Of a stretch of DNA of 8,950 bases, positions 1 to 7,306 are shown piece by piece. The position numbers were made by a program, and so were the translations under genes. This stretch comes from Betaproteobacteria bacterium TMED41. Lineage in GTDB: Bacteria > Pseudomonadota > Gammaproteobacteria > Burkholderiales > Burkholderiaceae_A. The notes beneath the pieces are model-generated. The model saw only the letters and a list, made by a program, of their open reading frames with translations. It made no database searches and was not told the origin of the DNA. Position 1 is the stretch's first letter. Each line of letters starts with the position of its first letter. The stretch is from NCBI GenBank assembly GCA_002167365.1, contig NHCU01000011.1:1-8950 (forward strand). Direction: 5' to 3'.

Positions 1-1200
1 GAGGGGCTAAAAACTCCACGGAAAGTACTGCTGCTTGTGCCCGCTGGTGATTCGGTAGAAAAAGCGTTAGCGGCCCTCGCTAGCAAGCTTCAGCCAAGCG
101 ATATTGTCGTTGATTGCGGAAATTCTCATTACCAAGACTCTATTTCACGCGGTTCTCGAGAAAGCTTGCAGGGTATGCACTTTGTTGGGCTTGGGGTATC
201 CGGTGGGTCAGTAGGTGCGCGGTATGGACCCAGTATGATGTTTGGGGGTGATCACTATTCTTGGGGACATGTCCGGCCAATCTTGGAAAAGATTGCTGCC
301 CAAGGCATTGACGGTCCATGCCTAAAGCGGTTTGGGGATTTTGGTGCAGGCCATTTTGTGAAGATGGTTCACAATGGTATCGAATACGCGGAAATGCAGC
401 TTATAGCGGAAGCGCACGATATTATGTCCAGAGGAATGGGCCTGTCCCATTCGGAGCAAGCAGATTTTTTTAAGCGCGCAAACCAAGGCCCGCTGCAAGG
501 TTTCCTAATTGACCTCGCCAGGAAAGTCCTAGAGCCGACAACTACATCGCTTGACCTAATAATTGATTCAGCAGAGCAAAAAGGCACAGGCGCCTGGAGT
601 GTAATGGCAGCGCTGGAATTAGGTGTTTCTATTCCCTGTATAGCGGCGGCAGTAGATGCGCGGCTGATGTCGAGCTTCTGGGGTGAAAGACAGCGGCGCG
701 CAAGTATCTTTGGCAATGCCAGTGCTGACGCTTCCGTGTCGTCTTTTACATTGGCTGATTTGGAAAAGGCAATCTGGTTTTCCAAGATATGCGCATATAT
801 GCAAGGTTTTGACATGCTGATCAAAGCTAGCGAGGTCTATGATTGGTCTATCTCTGTGAGAGATGTCTGCGCTGTATGGAGTGCGGGTTGTATTATCCGC
901 GGAGCGATTCTGAGTATGTTCTTTGATGGCATCACGGATGCCGAGAATTTGGATCTTTTGAGCATCGCGAAAATCCGCCAGGCATTAATGGATCATCAAG
1001 ATGCAATGCGAGCGACCGTTCGCTGTGCGGTGGATCAGGCCATACCAACCCCCGGATTGCACGCAGCGATCTCATGGTTCGATGCATTTGCCAGCGCTCG
1101 TATGCCGCAGGCAATCACTCAAGCTCAGCGTGATGCTTTTGGCGCCCATGGCCTAAGTCTGTTCGAAAATCCGGATCAAAAGACCCACGGTGAGTGGTGA
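1..1200 (+). CDS. gnd: 6-phosphogluconate dehydrogenase, decarboxylating (5' end outside window)
   Basis: Oxidatively decarboxylates 6-phosphogluconate to ribulose-5-phosphate with NAD(P)+, in the cytosolic pentose phosphate pathway. The frame is open from base 1, so the gene starts upstream. The GTG at 37 lies inside a conserved strand (LLLVPAG) and is not the start. About 60 residues, the Rossmann GxAxxG segment, are missing; 399 are visible. Seen, in visible numbering: VSGG, then KMVHNGIEY with K121, H124, N125 and E128 (family catalytic lysine, substrate His/Asn and acid), the KGTG loop near 190, and the C-terminal QAQRDAFGAH carrying the conserved Arg and His that reach the partner subunit's active site. 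The full-length C-terminal domain marks the classical long form. Oddities: VSGGSVGA where most members have VSGGEEGA, DCGN for DGGN, MFGG for MPGG, and KGTGAW for KGTGKW. It overlaps gntK, so the two are probably cotranscribed. Very likely functional, as all the main catalytic residues are present. Confidence 0.95.
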   Translation, partial: EGLKTPRKVLLLVPAGDSVEKALAALASKLQPSDIVVDCGNSHYQDSISRGSRESLQGMHFVGLGVSGGSVGARYGPSMMFGGDHYSWGHVRPILEKIAAQGIDGPCLKRFGDFGAGHFVKMVHNGIEYAEMQLIAEAHDIMSRGMGLSHSEQADFFKRANQGPLQGFLIDLARKVLEPTTTSLDLIIDSAEQKGTGAWSVMAALELGVSIPCIAAAVDARLMSSFWGERQRRASIFGNASADASVSSFTLADLEKAIWFSKICAYMQGFDMLIKASEVYDWSISVRDVCAVWSAGCIIRGAILSMFFDGITDAENLDLLSIAKIRQALMDHQDAMRATVRCAVDQAIPTPGLHAAISWFDAFASARMPQAITQAQRDAFGAHGLSLFENPDQKTHGEW

Positions 1201-1700
1201 AAACTAACTACATAATTATGGGCGTTACTGGATCTGGAAAGACAACGATCGGATCTAAGTTGGCAAAAGCACTACAGATCCAGTTCTTGGATGCCGATAA
1301 TTTCCACCCTATGGCGAACATCAAAAAAATGGAATCGGGGGTTCCTTTGGATGACGGCGATAGACTGCCCTGGCTCTCAAGTCTTAGGGATCGATTAAGT
1401 GCCAGCGACGGCTGTGTTTTAGCTTGTTCCGCCCTCAAAGAGAGTTATCGGTCGATTCTTGCCGATGTTCCGCAAGCGACGCTCTTTATTCATTTAATAG
1501 TATCGAGAGAAACCGCGATTGATAGGGTTGCCTCGAGGCCAGACCACTTTATGCCTGCAGATCTTGTGGAGTCGCAGTTTTGTAGTCTGGAAAAATCACT
1601 CAGCGCGCTTGCGATCGACGCCGAATCTCCAGAGGAATCTGTCTTGAAGTCAGTGCTGTTGGCGCTGGACAATTGTAAAAAAAATGCTGGAGATATTTAG
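1197..1700 (+). CDS. gntK: Gluconokinase (gluconate kinase, P-loop)
   Basis: Phosphorylates D-gluconate with ATP to 6-phosphogluconate, the substrate of the preceding enzyme, so the pair forms a short gluconate-to-pentose-phosphate route. Length is 167 residues, normal for the family. Seen: Walker A GVTGSGKT at residues 9-16, FLDADNFHP at 30-38, KMESGVPLDDGDRLPWL at 44-60, CSALK at 77-81, and RPDHF plus SQF near 114-128, all gluconokinase hallmarks. Start choice: GTG at 1197 gives a 4-base GTGA overlap with the gnd stop, a common coupling arrangement. GTG at 1194 (7-base overlap, one extra residue) is equally open. The ATG at 1218 is too late because the P-loop follows directly. No strong Shine-Dalgarno is present (GGTGAG at 1189-1194 is too close), so translation probably depends on gnd. 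No GntR-type regulator or gluconate permease is visible here. Confidence 0.93.
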   Translation: MKTNYIIMGVTGSGKTTIGSKLAKALQIQFLDADNFHPMANIKKMESGVPLDDGDRLPWLSSLRDRLSASDGCVLACSALKESYRSILADVPQATLFIHLIVSRETAIDRVASRPDHFMPADLVESQFCSLEKSLSALAIDAESPEESVLKSVLLALDNCKKNAGDI

Positions 1701-1722
1701 CGACTGCGCAAGTGCTTTTTTT
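1699..1722 (+). terminator. Possible weak intrinsic terminator after gntK
   Basis: AGC-g-ACT (1699-1705) can pair with AGTGCT (1711-1716) around a GCGCA loop, with one bulged G. It is followed by seven T residues (1716-1722). The stem is short and overlaps the gntK stop codon and the last bases of the convergent permease gene. It fits the end of the gnd-gntK transcript but could be chance, since the stem has only six pairs. Confidence 0.35.
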
Positions 1723-2704
1723 AAAACAATAAAAGCGTTCGGTCGATCGTCCAATAGGTGGCAAGGCAACCCATGCTCCAGGCCGCTCCTTTGTTGAATA
1801 CATTCTGCCATCCGAAACGCGACAAAACCCAAGCGAATAGGGCCAGTAGTAGAATTACCGCGACTTGACCGGCCTCGATGCCAACGTTAAACAACAATAG
1901 GGAAAGCCAGAGATCGTCCTTCGGCAGGCCTATATCGGCCAATGCCCCCGCAAAACCTAGGCCATGCAGCAGGCCGAAAATAAATGCCATTACCCATGGA
2001 CGTCCTTGGGTGAGTCGGGAGCGCTGGTGTTCTTCTTGAACCAATTCTCGCGCGAGAAAAAATATAGACAAAGCGATCACGGCCTCGGTAGGGCCTTGGT
2101 CAAGTTTCACCAGTTCCAAGACGGACAGCGCTAAAGTAATACTGTGAGAAAGAGTAAAGGCGGTTATCGTTTTGATCAGCGCGATTGGCTCACGGATAAA
2201 CAAGAACAGCCCAATGACGAATAAAACGTGATCGATACCAAAGACGAGATGCTCAACGCCAATGACAAAGTAGCTCATTACCGGAGCGGCTTGTGCACGC
2301 AAATCTAGCGACGGGGCATCTGGCCTTAGAACATAATTTTTTTTCTCGCCGTCCAATTTTGTTAAAGAGACTAAGACGTCCGTATGGCTGAAGGGCAGTC
2401 CGCTGATCTGGATTGTAGATTTTCCCAAGTCACAATCGGTCCTCCAATGGTAGATCAAAGCGACGTTGCCGACTTTGGGGGGGGCTACGTTGGTCATTAC
2501 GCAATCGGCAGAAAAAACTGGATTCAGTTTTACAGTGGTGTTCAATAGTATCGGCTCTTTCCATATCACCTGGTAACCGGGCGATCCATCGTCAACCTCG
2601 ATAAGCTGCATATGGCCAGGGCGAAACTCGTGGGCAAAGGCGTAATTCTCGATCCCGACTGAGCCAAGAACGACAACGAATAAAAGTAAACGAGCGCGTA
2701 GCAT
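1721..2704 (-). CDS. HupE/UreJ family protein with N-terminal periplasmic domain
   Basis: Inner-membrane protein of the HupE/UreJ type. Some relatives move nickel or cobalt, but this long two-domain subgroup has no firmly known substrate. 327 residues. Seen: signal peptide 1-24 with an AFA|H cleavage site; a soluble, predicted periplasmic domain of about 25-140 with two cysteines (68, 91) that could form a disulfide; then about six membrane segments. Conserved membrane motifs are GVEHLVFGIDHVLFVIG (149-165; H152, D158, H159), LSHSITL (H187), FGLLHGLGFAG (243-253; H247) and FNVGIEAGQ (272-280). The His/Asp-rich helices look like metal ligands of the family. The ATG shares one base with the stop of the upstream parvulin gene (TGATG), so the two are translationally coupled. 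It converges on gntK with a 20-base gap. Family assignment is secure; the transported ion is not. Confidence 0.9.
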   Translation of the reverse strand: MLRARLLLFVVVLGSVGIENYAFAHEFRPGHMQLIEVDDGSPGYQVIWKEPILLNTTVKLNPVFSADCVMTNVAPPKVGNVALIYHWRTDCDLGKSTIQISGLPFSHTDVLVSLTKLDGEKKNYVLRPDAPSLDLRAQAAPVMSYFVIGVEHLVFGIDHVLFVIGLFLFIREPIALIKTITAFTLSHSITLALSVLELVKLDQGPTEAVIALSIFFLARELVQEEHQRSRLTQGRPWVMAFIFGLLHGLGFAGALADIGLPKDDLWLSLLLFNVGIEAGQVAVILLLALFAWVLSRFGWQNVFNKGAAWSMGCLATYWTIDRTLLLF

Positions 2705-3516
2705 CAGTTAGCGAGCTTCATAGAGTCTGGATAGACGATTTCGTAACGCCCCCTTAATTCTTCATAGTAGGTCTCGCTGGCATTGCTGCGCACTGCAATC
2801 GCAGCATCACTCTCCACGCGCTCTGCGACGACCGCAAACTCGGGCACGTAGGATGGCTCGACTGAGTGCAACTTGACTGTATGCCAGCCGTACGCTGATT
2901 TAAGTGGGCCTTGCCAGTCTGGGCTGGGTTCTAATTCGTTTAGCGCTTCCGCGAATTCACTGCCTAGGAAGCCGCGAATCTGCCCTAAGGTACGACCTTT
3001 ATAATCAGTCTGTAACATGAATGGGTCGCTTTTGACCTCGGTGTCCAATGCGGCCTTAGCGTCTTGCTCTGGATTCTCTCTGCCTTCGTTGGAGAAGTAT
3101 TTGTGGGTGAAGGACCGGCGTTCGGGGATACGATAATCCTCTTTGTTCTGAGCAAAGAAATCTTGCAATGCTGTCTTATCGAGAGGTTGAATGCTCGCGA
3201 TATCTTCGGTGAGAAAGGTAAGTTTCTGCACTAATCGTCGCCGGATAATAGAGTCATTTACGTTCAGCCCAAGTCGTTGCGACTCTCGAAAGTAAATTTC
3301 GTCTTTAACGAATTGTTCAACGAGATCGTTGAGCTCATCACTAGACGGCTCGCGGCTTCTTTGCATTTGCCAAATGCCGCTTAACCGTTTTACGTCGGCG
3401 TCGCTCAGCTCAACCACCTTTGAAATTTCGGAATCGGAAAACATTCCGGAAAGAAGAAAAATGGCGGTGCCTGCAATGACGAAAGAGGTTACAGGGTCCT
3501 TCAACCAACTAATCAT
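2704..3516 (-). CDS. Membrane-anchored parvulin-like peptidyl-prolyl isomerase
   Basis: Probably a PpiC/SurA-type folding factor held at the outer face of the inner membrane. 270 residues. Seen: one membrane segment at about 9-26 after a short start (MISWLKDP); a helical SurA-N-like region with LNDLVEQFVKDEIYFRE and an RRRLVQKLTFL helix (about 60-105), typical of chaperone parts of these proteins; then a degenerate rotamase domain (about 130-222) ending in GPLKSAYGWHTVKLHSVEP, which matches the usual 'G.v.S.fGyH.vkl' parvulin end. The first parvulin strand is divergent (RSFTHKYFSNEG), so isomerase activity is uncertain. The start is supported by AGGGAG at 3531-3526, nine bases upstream of the ATG. 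It is first in a two-gene unit with the HupE-like permease and is divergent from the DUF3604 gene. From memory, not checked, such parvulins accompany HupE-like permeases in other proteobacteria. Confidence 0.85.
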   Translation of the reverse strand: MISWLKDPVTSFVIAGTAIFLLSGMFSDSEISKVVELSDADVKRLSGIWQMQRSREPSSDELNDLVEQFVKDEIYFRESQRLGLNVNDSIIRRRLVQKLTFLTEDIASIQPLDKTALQDFFAQNKEDYRIPERRSFTHKYFSNEGRENPEQDAKAALDTEVKSDPFMLQTDYKGRTLGQIRGFLGSEFAEALNELEPSPDWQGPLKSAYGWHTVKLHSVEPSYVPEFAVVAERVESDAAIAVRSNASETYYEELRGRYEIVYPDSMKLAN

Positions 3517-3537
3517 TTAAGGTCTCTCCCTAACGGC

Positions 3538-3620
3538 CAAGGCTGTTTAATAATCCTAGCGCCTAAAAAATCAGATCAATGTGCGCGGCGTAAAAGTGTT
3601 CTTGAAGCAAGGCCGTTTAA
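3538..3620. repeat. Direct repeat CAAGGCYGTTTAA, two copies 70 bp apart
   Basis: CAAGGCTGTTTAA at 3538-3550 and CAAGGCCGTTTAA at 3608-3620 match at 12 of 13 positions. The start-to-start distance of 70 bases is close to seven helical turns. The first copy overlaps the candidate -10 of the parvulin operon, so the pair could be a looped or cooperative binding site. No regulator in the window is an obvious match. Confidence 0.45.
3550..3579 (-). promoter_or_regulatory. Candidate promoter for parvulin-permease operon
   Basis: On the minus strand, TTGATC (3579-3574) and GATTAT (3555-3550) are separated by 18 bases. Each matches four of six sigma-70 consensus positions. Transcription would begin near 3543, about 27 bases before the ATG and upstream of the AGGGAG ribosome site. 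The placement is sensible but the matches are modest. Confidence 0.27.
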
Positions 3621-3639
3621 ATCTTTTGGTTAAGAGGTA

Positions 3640-3671
3640 CTTTTTCTGACCAGAAGGTGGTCAATAAAAAG
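3640..3671. promoter_or_regulatory. 32-bp imperfect palindrome, operator-like (TGACCA-N5-TGGTCA)
   Basis: A perfect 6-base dyad TGACCA (3647-3652) / TGGTCA (3658-3663) with a GAAGG centre is flanked by CTTTTT (3640-3645) and AAAAAG (3666-3671), which continue the symmetry after a one- or two-base mismatch. It sits mid-way in the divergent region. Neither strand has a T-run after the stem, so a terminator is unlikely and a dimeric repressor or activator site is the better reading. Its regulator is unknown. Confidence 0.45.
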
Positions 3672-3748
3672 CTCGAACGATCCGGCGAGAGACCTACGAA
3701 GCGTCGGTTTTTCACTGAACGGCACAGTAACATAACCACTTAAATCTG

Positions 3749-3772
3749 AGGCAGGTTTCGACTATGCTGCCT
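3749..3772. repeat. Inverted repeat AGGCAG-N12-CTGCCT upstream of DUF3604 gene
   Basis: AGGCAG (3749-3754) and CTGCCT (3767-3772) are perfect complements with a 12-base spacer, ending 37 bases before the DUF3604 ATG. The spacer runs into TATGCT (3763-3768), a weak -10-like hexamer, so it could overlap the promoter or lie in the leader. Half-sites are short and chance is possible. Confidence 0.3.
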
Positions 3773-3809
3773 GAGGCGGGATTTGGAGTAGAACTTAGGG
3801 GGAGACAAA

Positions 3810-5849
3810 ATGGGTAAGTTTGTGGATATTTTCCGGGCACGCCAATTGGGCGTTGCGGTTGGAACAATGATTTTGCTTGGCGGATGCGGCCAAGATGCAC
3901 CTCAGAATATGGATGGGTTGGACTCGCAGTCCGCTCCCGACATTGATTCTACTGAATCTCAACTAAACGCACGAAGATTCGATGGCGTTCAGCTGGTTAT
4001 GCCCGCAGATACATTGAACGCTAACCCAGAAAGTAACGCCACTCGAAACGCCTACTTCGGCGATTTACATGTGCACACTAATTACTCTTTCGATGCCTTT
4101 GCGTTTGGCACGGTCGCCTCGCCATACGATGCCTATCGTTTTGCCAAAGGTGAGGCCATCAAGCATCCAGCTGGCTTCGACGTGCAGCTTCGAGCGCCAT
4201 TGGATTTTTATGCCGTTACCGACCATGCTATGTTTTTGGGCGCGGTAAAAGCCGCGGCCGATACTACATCAGAGTTTTCTAGATTCGACCATGTGCAGGG
4301 GCTGCACAATTTGAATGCGCCGGAAAATCAGAATTTCGAAAGCATCCCCGAACGAGTCACTGCGTTTACCACTTTCCTTGGGAATACACTCACCAAAGTT
4401 GGCGATGGCAGCATTGATCCGGACCTCGTGGATCAGATCGCCAAAGACGCGTGGACTGACACAATTCGGGCGGCCGAGTCGTTTAATGATCCCGGCAATT
4501 TTACGACTTTTGTTGCATATGAGTTCACGTCCTCTACGGATGACCGCGGCAATTTGCATAGAAATGTCATATTCCAAGGAGCTGATCGTCTGCCTGCGAT
4601 GCCGTTCTCGCGCTTCCATAGTCAGAACCCTGAGGGCTTATGGGATTGGATGGACGGGCTGCGCCAAAATGGTATCGAGGCATTGGCAATTCCGCACAAC
4701 TCCAATGGTTCCAATGGGCAAATGTTTAAATTGGTGGATTGGGCCAGCAATCCGGTAGACGACGAATGGGCGCGCAAGCGAATCCGCAACGAGCCTCTGG
4801 TAGAGGTGACTCAGGTTAAGGGCACCTCGGAAACCCACCCGTTGTTATCTAACTCAGATGAATGGGCCGATTTTGAAATCATGCCCTACCGAGTGGCGAC
4901 AACTCTTGCCAGCGAGCCCAAGGGGTCGTACGCGCGAGAAGCGTTACTGGACGGTTTAGCGCTTGCCGATTCTGGCATTACAAATGCCTACCAATTTGGT
5001 CTTGTGGGTGCCACGGATACCCATGTGGGCGCTTCCTCGCTGGACGAGTCAAATTTTTTCTCGAAAGTCGGCCTTTTGGATGCTGATGGCGAGCGGCGTG
5101 GTTCGGTGCCGATGGATGCGGGTGAAGTGGAAGTTATTCGAGCAGCGGGTCGGGTCAACGTGCAGGAGATTGGTGGACGCGACTACGCCACGGGTGCTTA
5201 TGAAACTTGGAGCGCATCTGGATTGACCGGTGTTTGGGCGGAGGAGAACACGCGGGATGCACTGTACGCCGCGCTTCGTCGGAAAGAGGTTTTTGCGACA
5301 TCGGGTCCACGGATAAAGATTCGACTGTTTGCAGGCTATGACTACGATGCAGACGACGGTTTGGCCGATCGATATGCGAAAGGTGTTCCAATGGGTGCCG
5401 AACTGCATGGGGCGGATGGCCGTGCGCCCACACTTGTGGCCAGTGCGCTGCGCGACCCAAGTTCTGCCGCGCTCCAGCGATTACAAATTATCAAGGGCTG
5501 GGTTGTCGGTGGGCAGACTAACGAACAGGTCTACGATGTTGCTTGCTCAGACGGTGGTCAGGTTGATCCAAAGACTCACCGGTGCCCAGACAACGGCGCG
5601 AGTGTTAATTTAAACGACTGCTCCATTACCCGGAATGTCGGTGCATCTAATCTTGATGTGGTGTGGCGAGATCCCGATCACAATCCAGAGCACAGAGCGT
5701 TTTACTACGCGCGTGTGTTAGAGAATCCAACGTGCCGCTGGTCGACTTGGGATGCGGTCAAAGCCGGCGTTGAACCGCGGCCGGATCTTAAAAAGACGTT
5801 GCAGGAGCGGGCTTGGACCTCGCCAATCTGGGTGATGCCGCAGAGTTGA
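3810..5849 (+). CDS. DUF3604 family lipoprotein, PHP-like putative metal-dependent hydrolase
   Basis: Full-length DUF3604 protein of 679 residues; the substrate of the family is not known to me. Seen: lipoprotein signal with LLGGC and acylation at C26, so it is exported and lipid-anchored in the envelope. A linker (about 27-75) follows, then a PHP-like catalytic region. Candidate metal ligands: H87 and H89 in GDLHVHTNYSFD, D138 and H139 in AVTDHAMF, E238 in VAYEF, H296 in IPHNSNGSNG, H343 in SETHP, and D403 and H405 in GATDTHVG. The C-terminal part carries the family blocks GLTGVWAEENTRDALYAALR, ATSGPRI, LQRLQIIKGWV, YYARVLENPTCRWSTWDA and QERAWTSPIW. Cysteines at about 590-615 may form disulfides. 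The start is fixed by AGGGGGAG at 3797-3804, five bases before the ATG, and by the signal peptide. It is divergent from the parvulin-permease pair and convergent with the DUF418 gene. A phosphoesterase role is only a guess from the fold. Confidence 0.93.
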   Translation: MGKFVDIFRARQLGVAVGTMILLGGCGQDAPQNMDGLDSQSAPDIDSTESQLNARRFDGVQLVMPADTLNANPESNATRNAYFGDLHVHTNYSFDAFAFGTVASPYDAYRFAKGEAIKHPAGFDVQLRAPLDFYAVTDHAMFLGAVKAAADTTSEFSRFDHVQGLHNLNAPENQNFESIPERVTAFTTFLGNTLTKVGDGSIDPDLVDQIAKDAWTDTIRAAESFNDPGNFTTFVAYEFTSSTDDRGNLHRNVIFQGADRLPAMPFSRFHSQNPEGLWDWMDGLRQNGIEALAIPHNSNGSNGQMFKLVDWASNPVDDEWARKRIRNEPLVEVTQVKGTSETHPLLSNSDEWADFEIMPYRVATTLASEPKGSYAREALLDGLALADSGITNAYQFGLVGATDTHVGASSLDESNFFSKVGLLDADGERRGSVPMDAGEVEVIRAAGRVNVQEIGGRDYATGAYETWSASGLTGVWAEENTRDALYAALRRKEVFATSGPRIKIRLFAGYDYDADDGLADRYAKGVPMGAELHGADGRAPTLVASALRDPSSAALQRLQIIKGWVVGGQTNEQVYDVACSDGGQVDPKTHRCPDNGASVNLNDCSITRNVGASNLDVVWRDPDHNPEHRAFYYARVLENPTCRWSTWDAVKAGVEPRPDLKKTLQERAWTSPIWVMPQS

Positions 5850-5862
5850 ATCTGCAGAGGGT

Positions 5863-5893
5863 ATCTGGGGTGGTATGGGCGCTCCCCCTAGAT
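5863..5893. terminator. GC-rich hairpin between DUF3604 and DUF418 genes
   Basis: ATCTGGGG (5863-5870) pairs with CCCTAGAT (5886-5893): eight pairs including one G-T, with a 15-base loop region that can extend the stem slightly. It lies 14 bases after the DUF3604 stop, in the 123-base convergent gap. No T-run follows on either strand, so it is not a textbook intrinsic terminator, but it may mark the transcript end or protect it. A smaller GCAGA/TCTGC hairpin (5840-5855) spans the stop codon itself. An 11-base palindrome TGTCGGCGACA is at 5950-5960. I see no gene in this gap. Confidence 0.4.
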
Positions 5894-5972
5894 CAAGTAG
5901 GTGTGGCTGCGCAAAAATCCAAGCGGTTTTGTAACGCGTGAATCGAATCTGTCGGCGACATGATTAAAACGG

Positions 5973-7241
5973 CTAGCGCTTAAACTGTGGCAGGTTGCCA
6001 TAGGTAAGTGCTCGCCACAGCCACTCTAATGGCCCGTAACGGTAGCGTGCGAGCCACCACGGCGAAAGGTAGAGCTGCACAATCCAGATCGCCAGCACTA
6101 CGCCATACAGCTGCCAGCGCGCCAGCTGGTTGATTAAACCGAAACCCGCGCCGGTGAAGATGAACAAACAAATCAGCGAATGCATAAGGTAGTTGGTCAG
6201 TGCCATGCGACCCACCGCGGCAAGTCGCGAGCCAATTTTGAAATTGCGCAGTAGCAGCATAATAATCCCTATCCAGCCAATCGCGAGTGCCATACGACCG
6301 AGGTGGTAGGTTGGTGAAATTGGACCGAATGAGGCGAGAATCTGGAAGTCGCCGATATAGGCTCCCCAGGCTTCGTAGCTGTTAATCATCAAGCCCACGA
6401 GCATGCCATAGATTGCCATGTTGCGATAAACCGTTAGGTCCAGCCGGCCCTGTAGCACACCCAGCTTAAAAAGCGCCATACCCAGTAACATGGCCGCTAA
6501 TGCATCGGGCAGCATAATAAACCAAATGCTACCCAGCAGAATCTCGGTATTGTGTTCCAAGGTCCAATTGAATGCGCTCGCATAAGATTCGCCGCGTGCG
6601 CCTACCTCCTCGCTAATCTTCTGTGTCGAGGGAAGATACTCGTCGGCGAATTCGCGCCAGTCGGCGTCGGCAGCTTTCAAGTCCTCAGGTATTGGCTTGC
6701 CTTGGGTCTTTAGAGTCTCAACTTTTTCTGCGGAACCCTCGAGATATTCGAGTCCTAAATGCATTGCCGCATTTTGTAGGGTCAGCAGCGCAAAAATAAC
6801 GCATGAACTTATGAATAGTCGCTTGCCGCTGACATTTCGTACAAAAAATAAAATGAACCCGCACAGCGCATAAGTAACCAGAATATCCCCAGTCCACAAC
6901 AATAAATAACCGTTGATAAGGCCGAAGATCAAAAGCCAGAATGTGCGCTTGACATGTAGCCAGCCGCGCCCGCTGTTGTCACGACCGAGAAACAGCACCA
7001 CGCCAGCACCAAAAAGAATCGAGAAGAGTCCGCGCATCGCGCCTTCAGCGGTGAGCTCTACTAGCAGCCACGCAACGAGGTCGGCCGTCGAATGGATGGT
7101 TAAGCTCGGAGCAACATAGGCGGAAGCTATGAACCCAAAGCCTATAATGTTTAGGAGCAATATTCCCAATAGAGCAAACCCACGCAGGACGTCTAAACTT
7201 GCTATTCTCTGACTATCACTGATCGGCGCGGACATTAGCAT
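5973..7241 (-). CDS. DUF418 family polytopic membrane protein (YeiB-like)
   Basis: Inner-membrane protein of the DUF418/YeiB family; some relatives have been suggested to move small molecules, but the biochemical role is unknown. 422 residues from the ATG at 7241. Seen: RIASLDVLRGFALLGILLLN (12-31), the family's N-terminal block and first membrane helix; about eight to ten hydrophobic segments; a charged soluble loop (about 165-225, rich in E and K); and the C-terminal DUF418 region with GRMALTNYLMHS (about 344-355) and GPLEWLWRALTYG (about 403-415), both nearly invariant in the family. Start choice: a TTG at 7247 is also open, but ATG 7241 has a GAG about seven bases upstream; ATG 7235 would lose two residues. 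No strong ribosome site is seen. It is a single-gene unit, convergent with DUF3604 and divergent from the PPOX gene. Confidence 0.92.
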   Translation of the reverse strand: MLMSAPISDSQRIASLDVLRGFALLGILLLNIIGFGFIASAYVAPSLTIHSTADLVAWLLVELTAEGAMRGLFSILFGAGVVLFLGRDNSGRGWLHVKRTFWLLIFGLINGYLLLWTGDILVTYALCGFILFFVRNVSGKRLFISSCVIFALLTLQNAAMHLGLEYLEGSAEKVETLKTQGKPIPEDLKAADADWREFADEYLPSTQKISEEVGARGESYASAFNWTLEHNTEILLGSIWFIMLPDALAAMLLGMALFKLGVLQGRLDLTVYRNMAIYGMLVGLMINSYEAWGAYIGDFQILASFGPISPTYHLGRMALAIGWIGIIMLLLRNFKIGSRLAAVGRMALTNYLMHSLICLFIFTGAGFGLINQLARWQLYGVVLAIWIVQLYLSPWWLARYRYGPLEWLWRALTYGNLPQFKR

Positions 7242-7296
7242 GGTCAAACTCGACGGGTTGTTGCGCGGCTGTTTAGTTTGGACTCCGTTCCTACGA

Positions 7297-7306
7297 TATA
7301 ATAACA
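7297..7306. promoter_or_regulatory. Overlapping bidirectional -10 elements between DUF418 and PPOX genes
   Basis: On the plus strand TATAAT (7297-7302) is a perfect -10 hexamer for the PPOX gene, giving a leader of about 65-70 bases. On the minus strand TGT-TATTAT (7306-7298) is an extended -10 for the DUF418 gene. The two overlap, so RNA polymerase could bind in only one direction at a time. Convincing -35 boxes are missing on both sides (the plus strand has only TAGTTT at a 17-base spacing). Confidence 0.38.

Noticed and set aside
37..39. GTG at 37 as the start of the gnd gene
   Set aside because: The frame is open to base 1, and the residues before it (TPRKVLLLV) match the conserved strand just upstream of the usual VKAG motif, so the gene begins outside the window.
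369..824. A 151-codon minus-strand frame opposite gnd
   Set aside because: Antisense to conserved gnd codons, Ser/Ala/Ile-rich, with no recognisable domain.
3640..3671. Reading the TGACCA/TGGTCA hairpin as an intrinsic terminator
   Set aside because: No T-run follows the stem on either strand, and it lies between divergent gene starts, where no transcript needs to end.
4315..4758. A 147-codon plus-strand frame inside the DUF3604 gene
   Set aside because: It lies wholly within a full-length, well-matched family gene, its composition is Arg/Met/Ile-rich as expected of a shifted frame, and it lacks a ribosome site.
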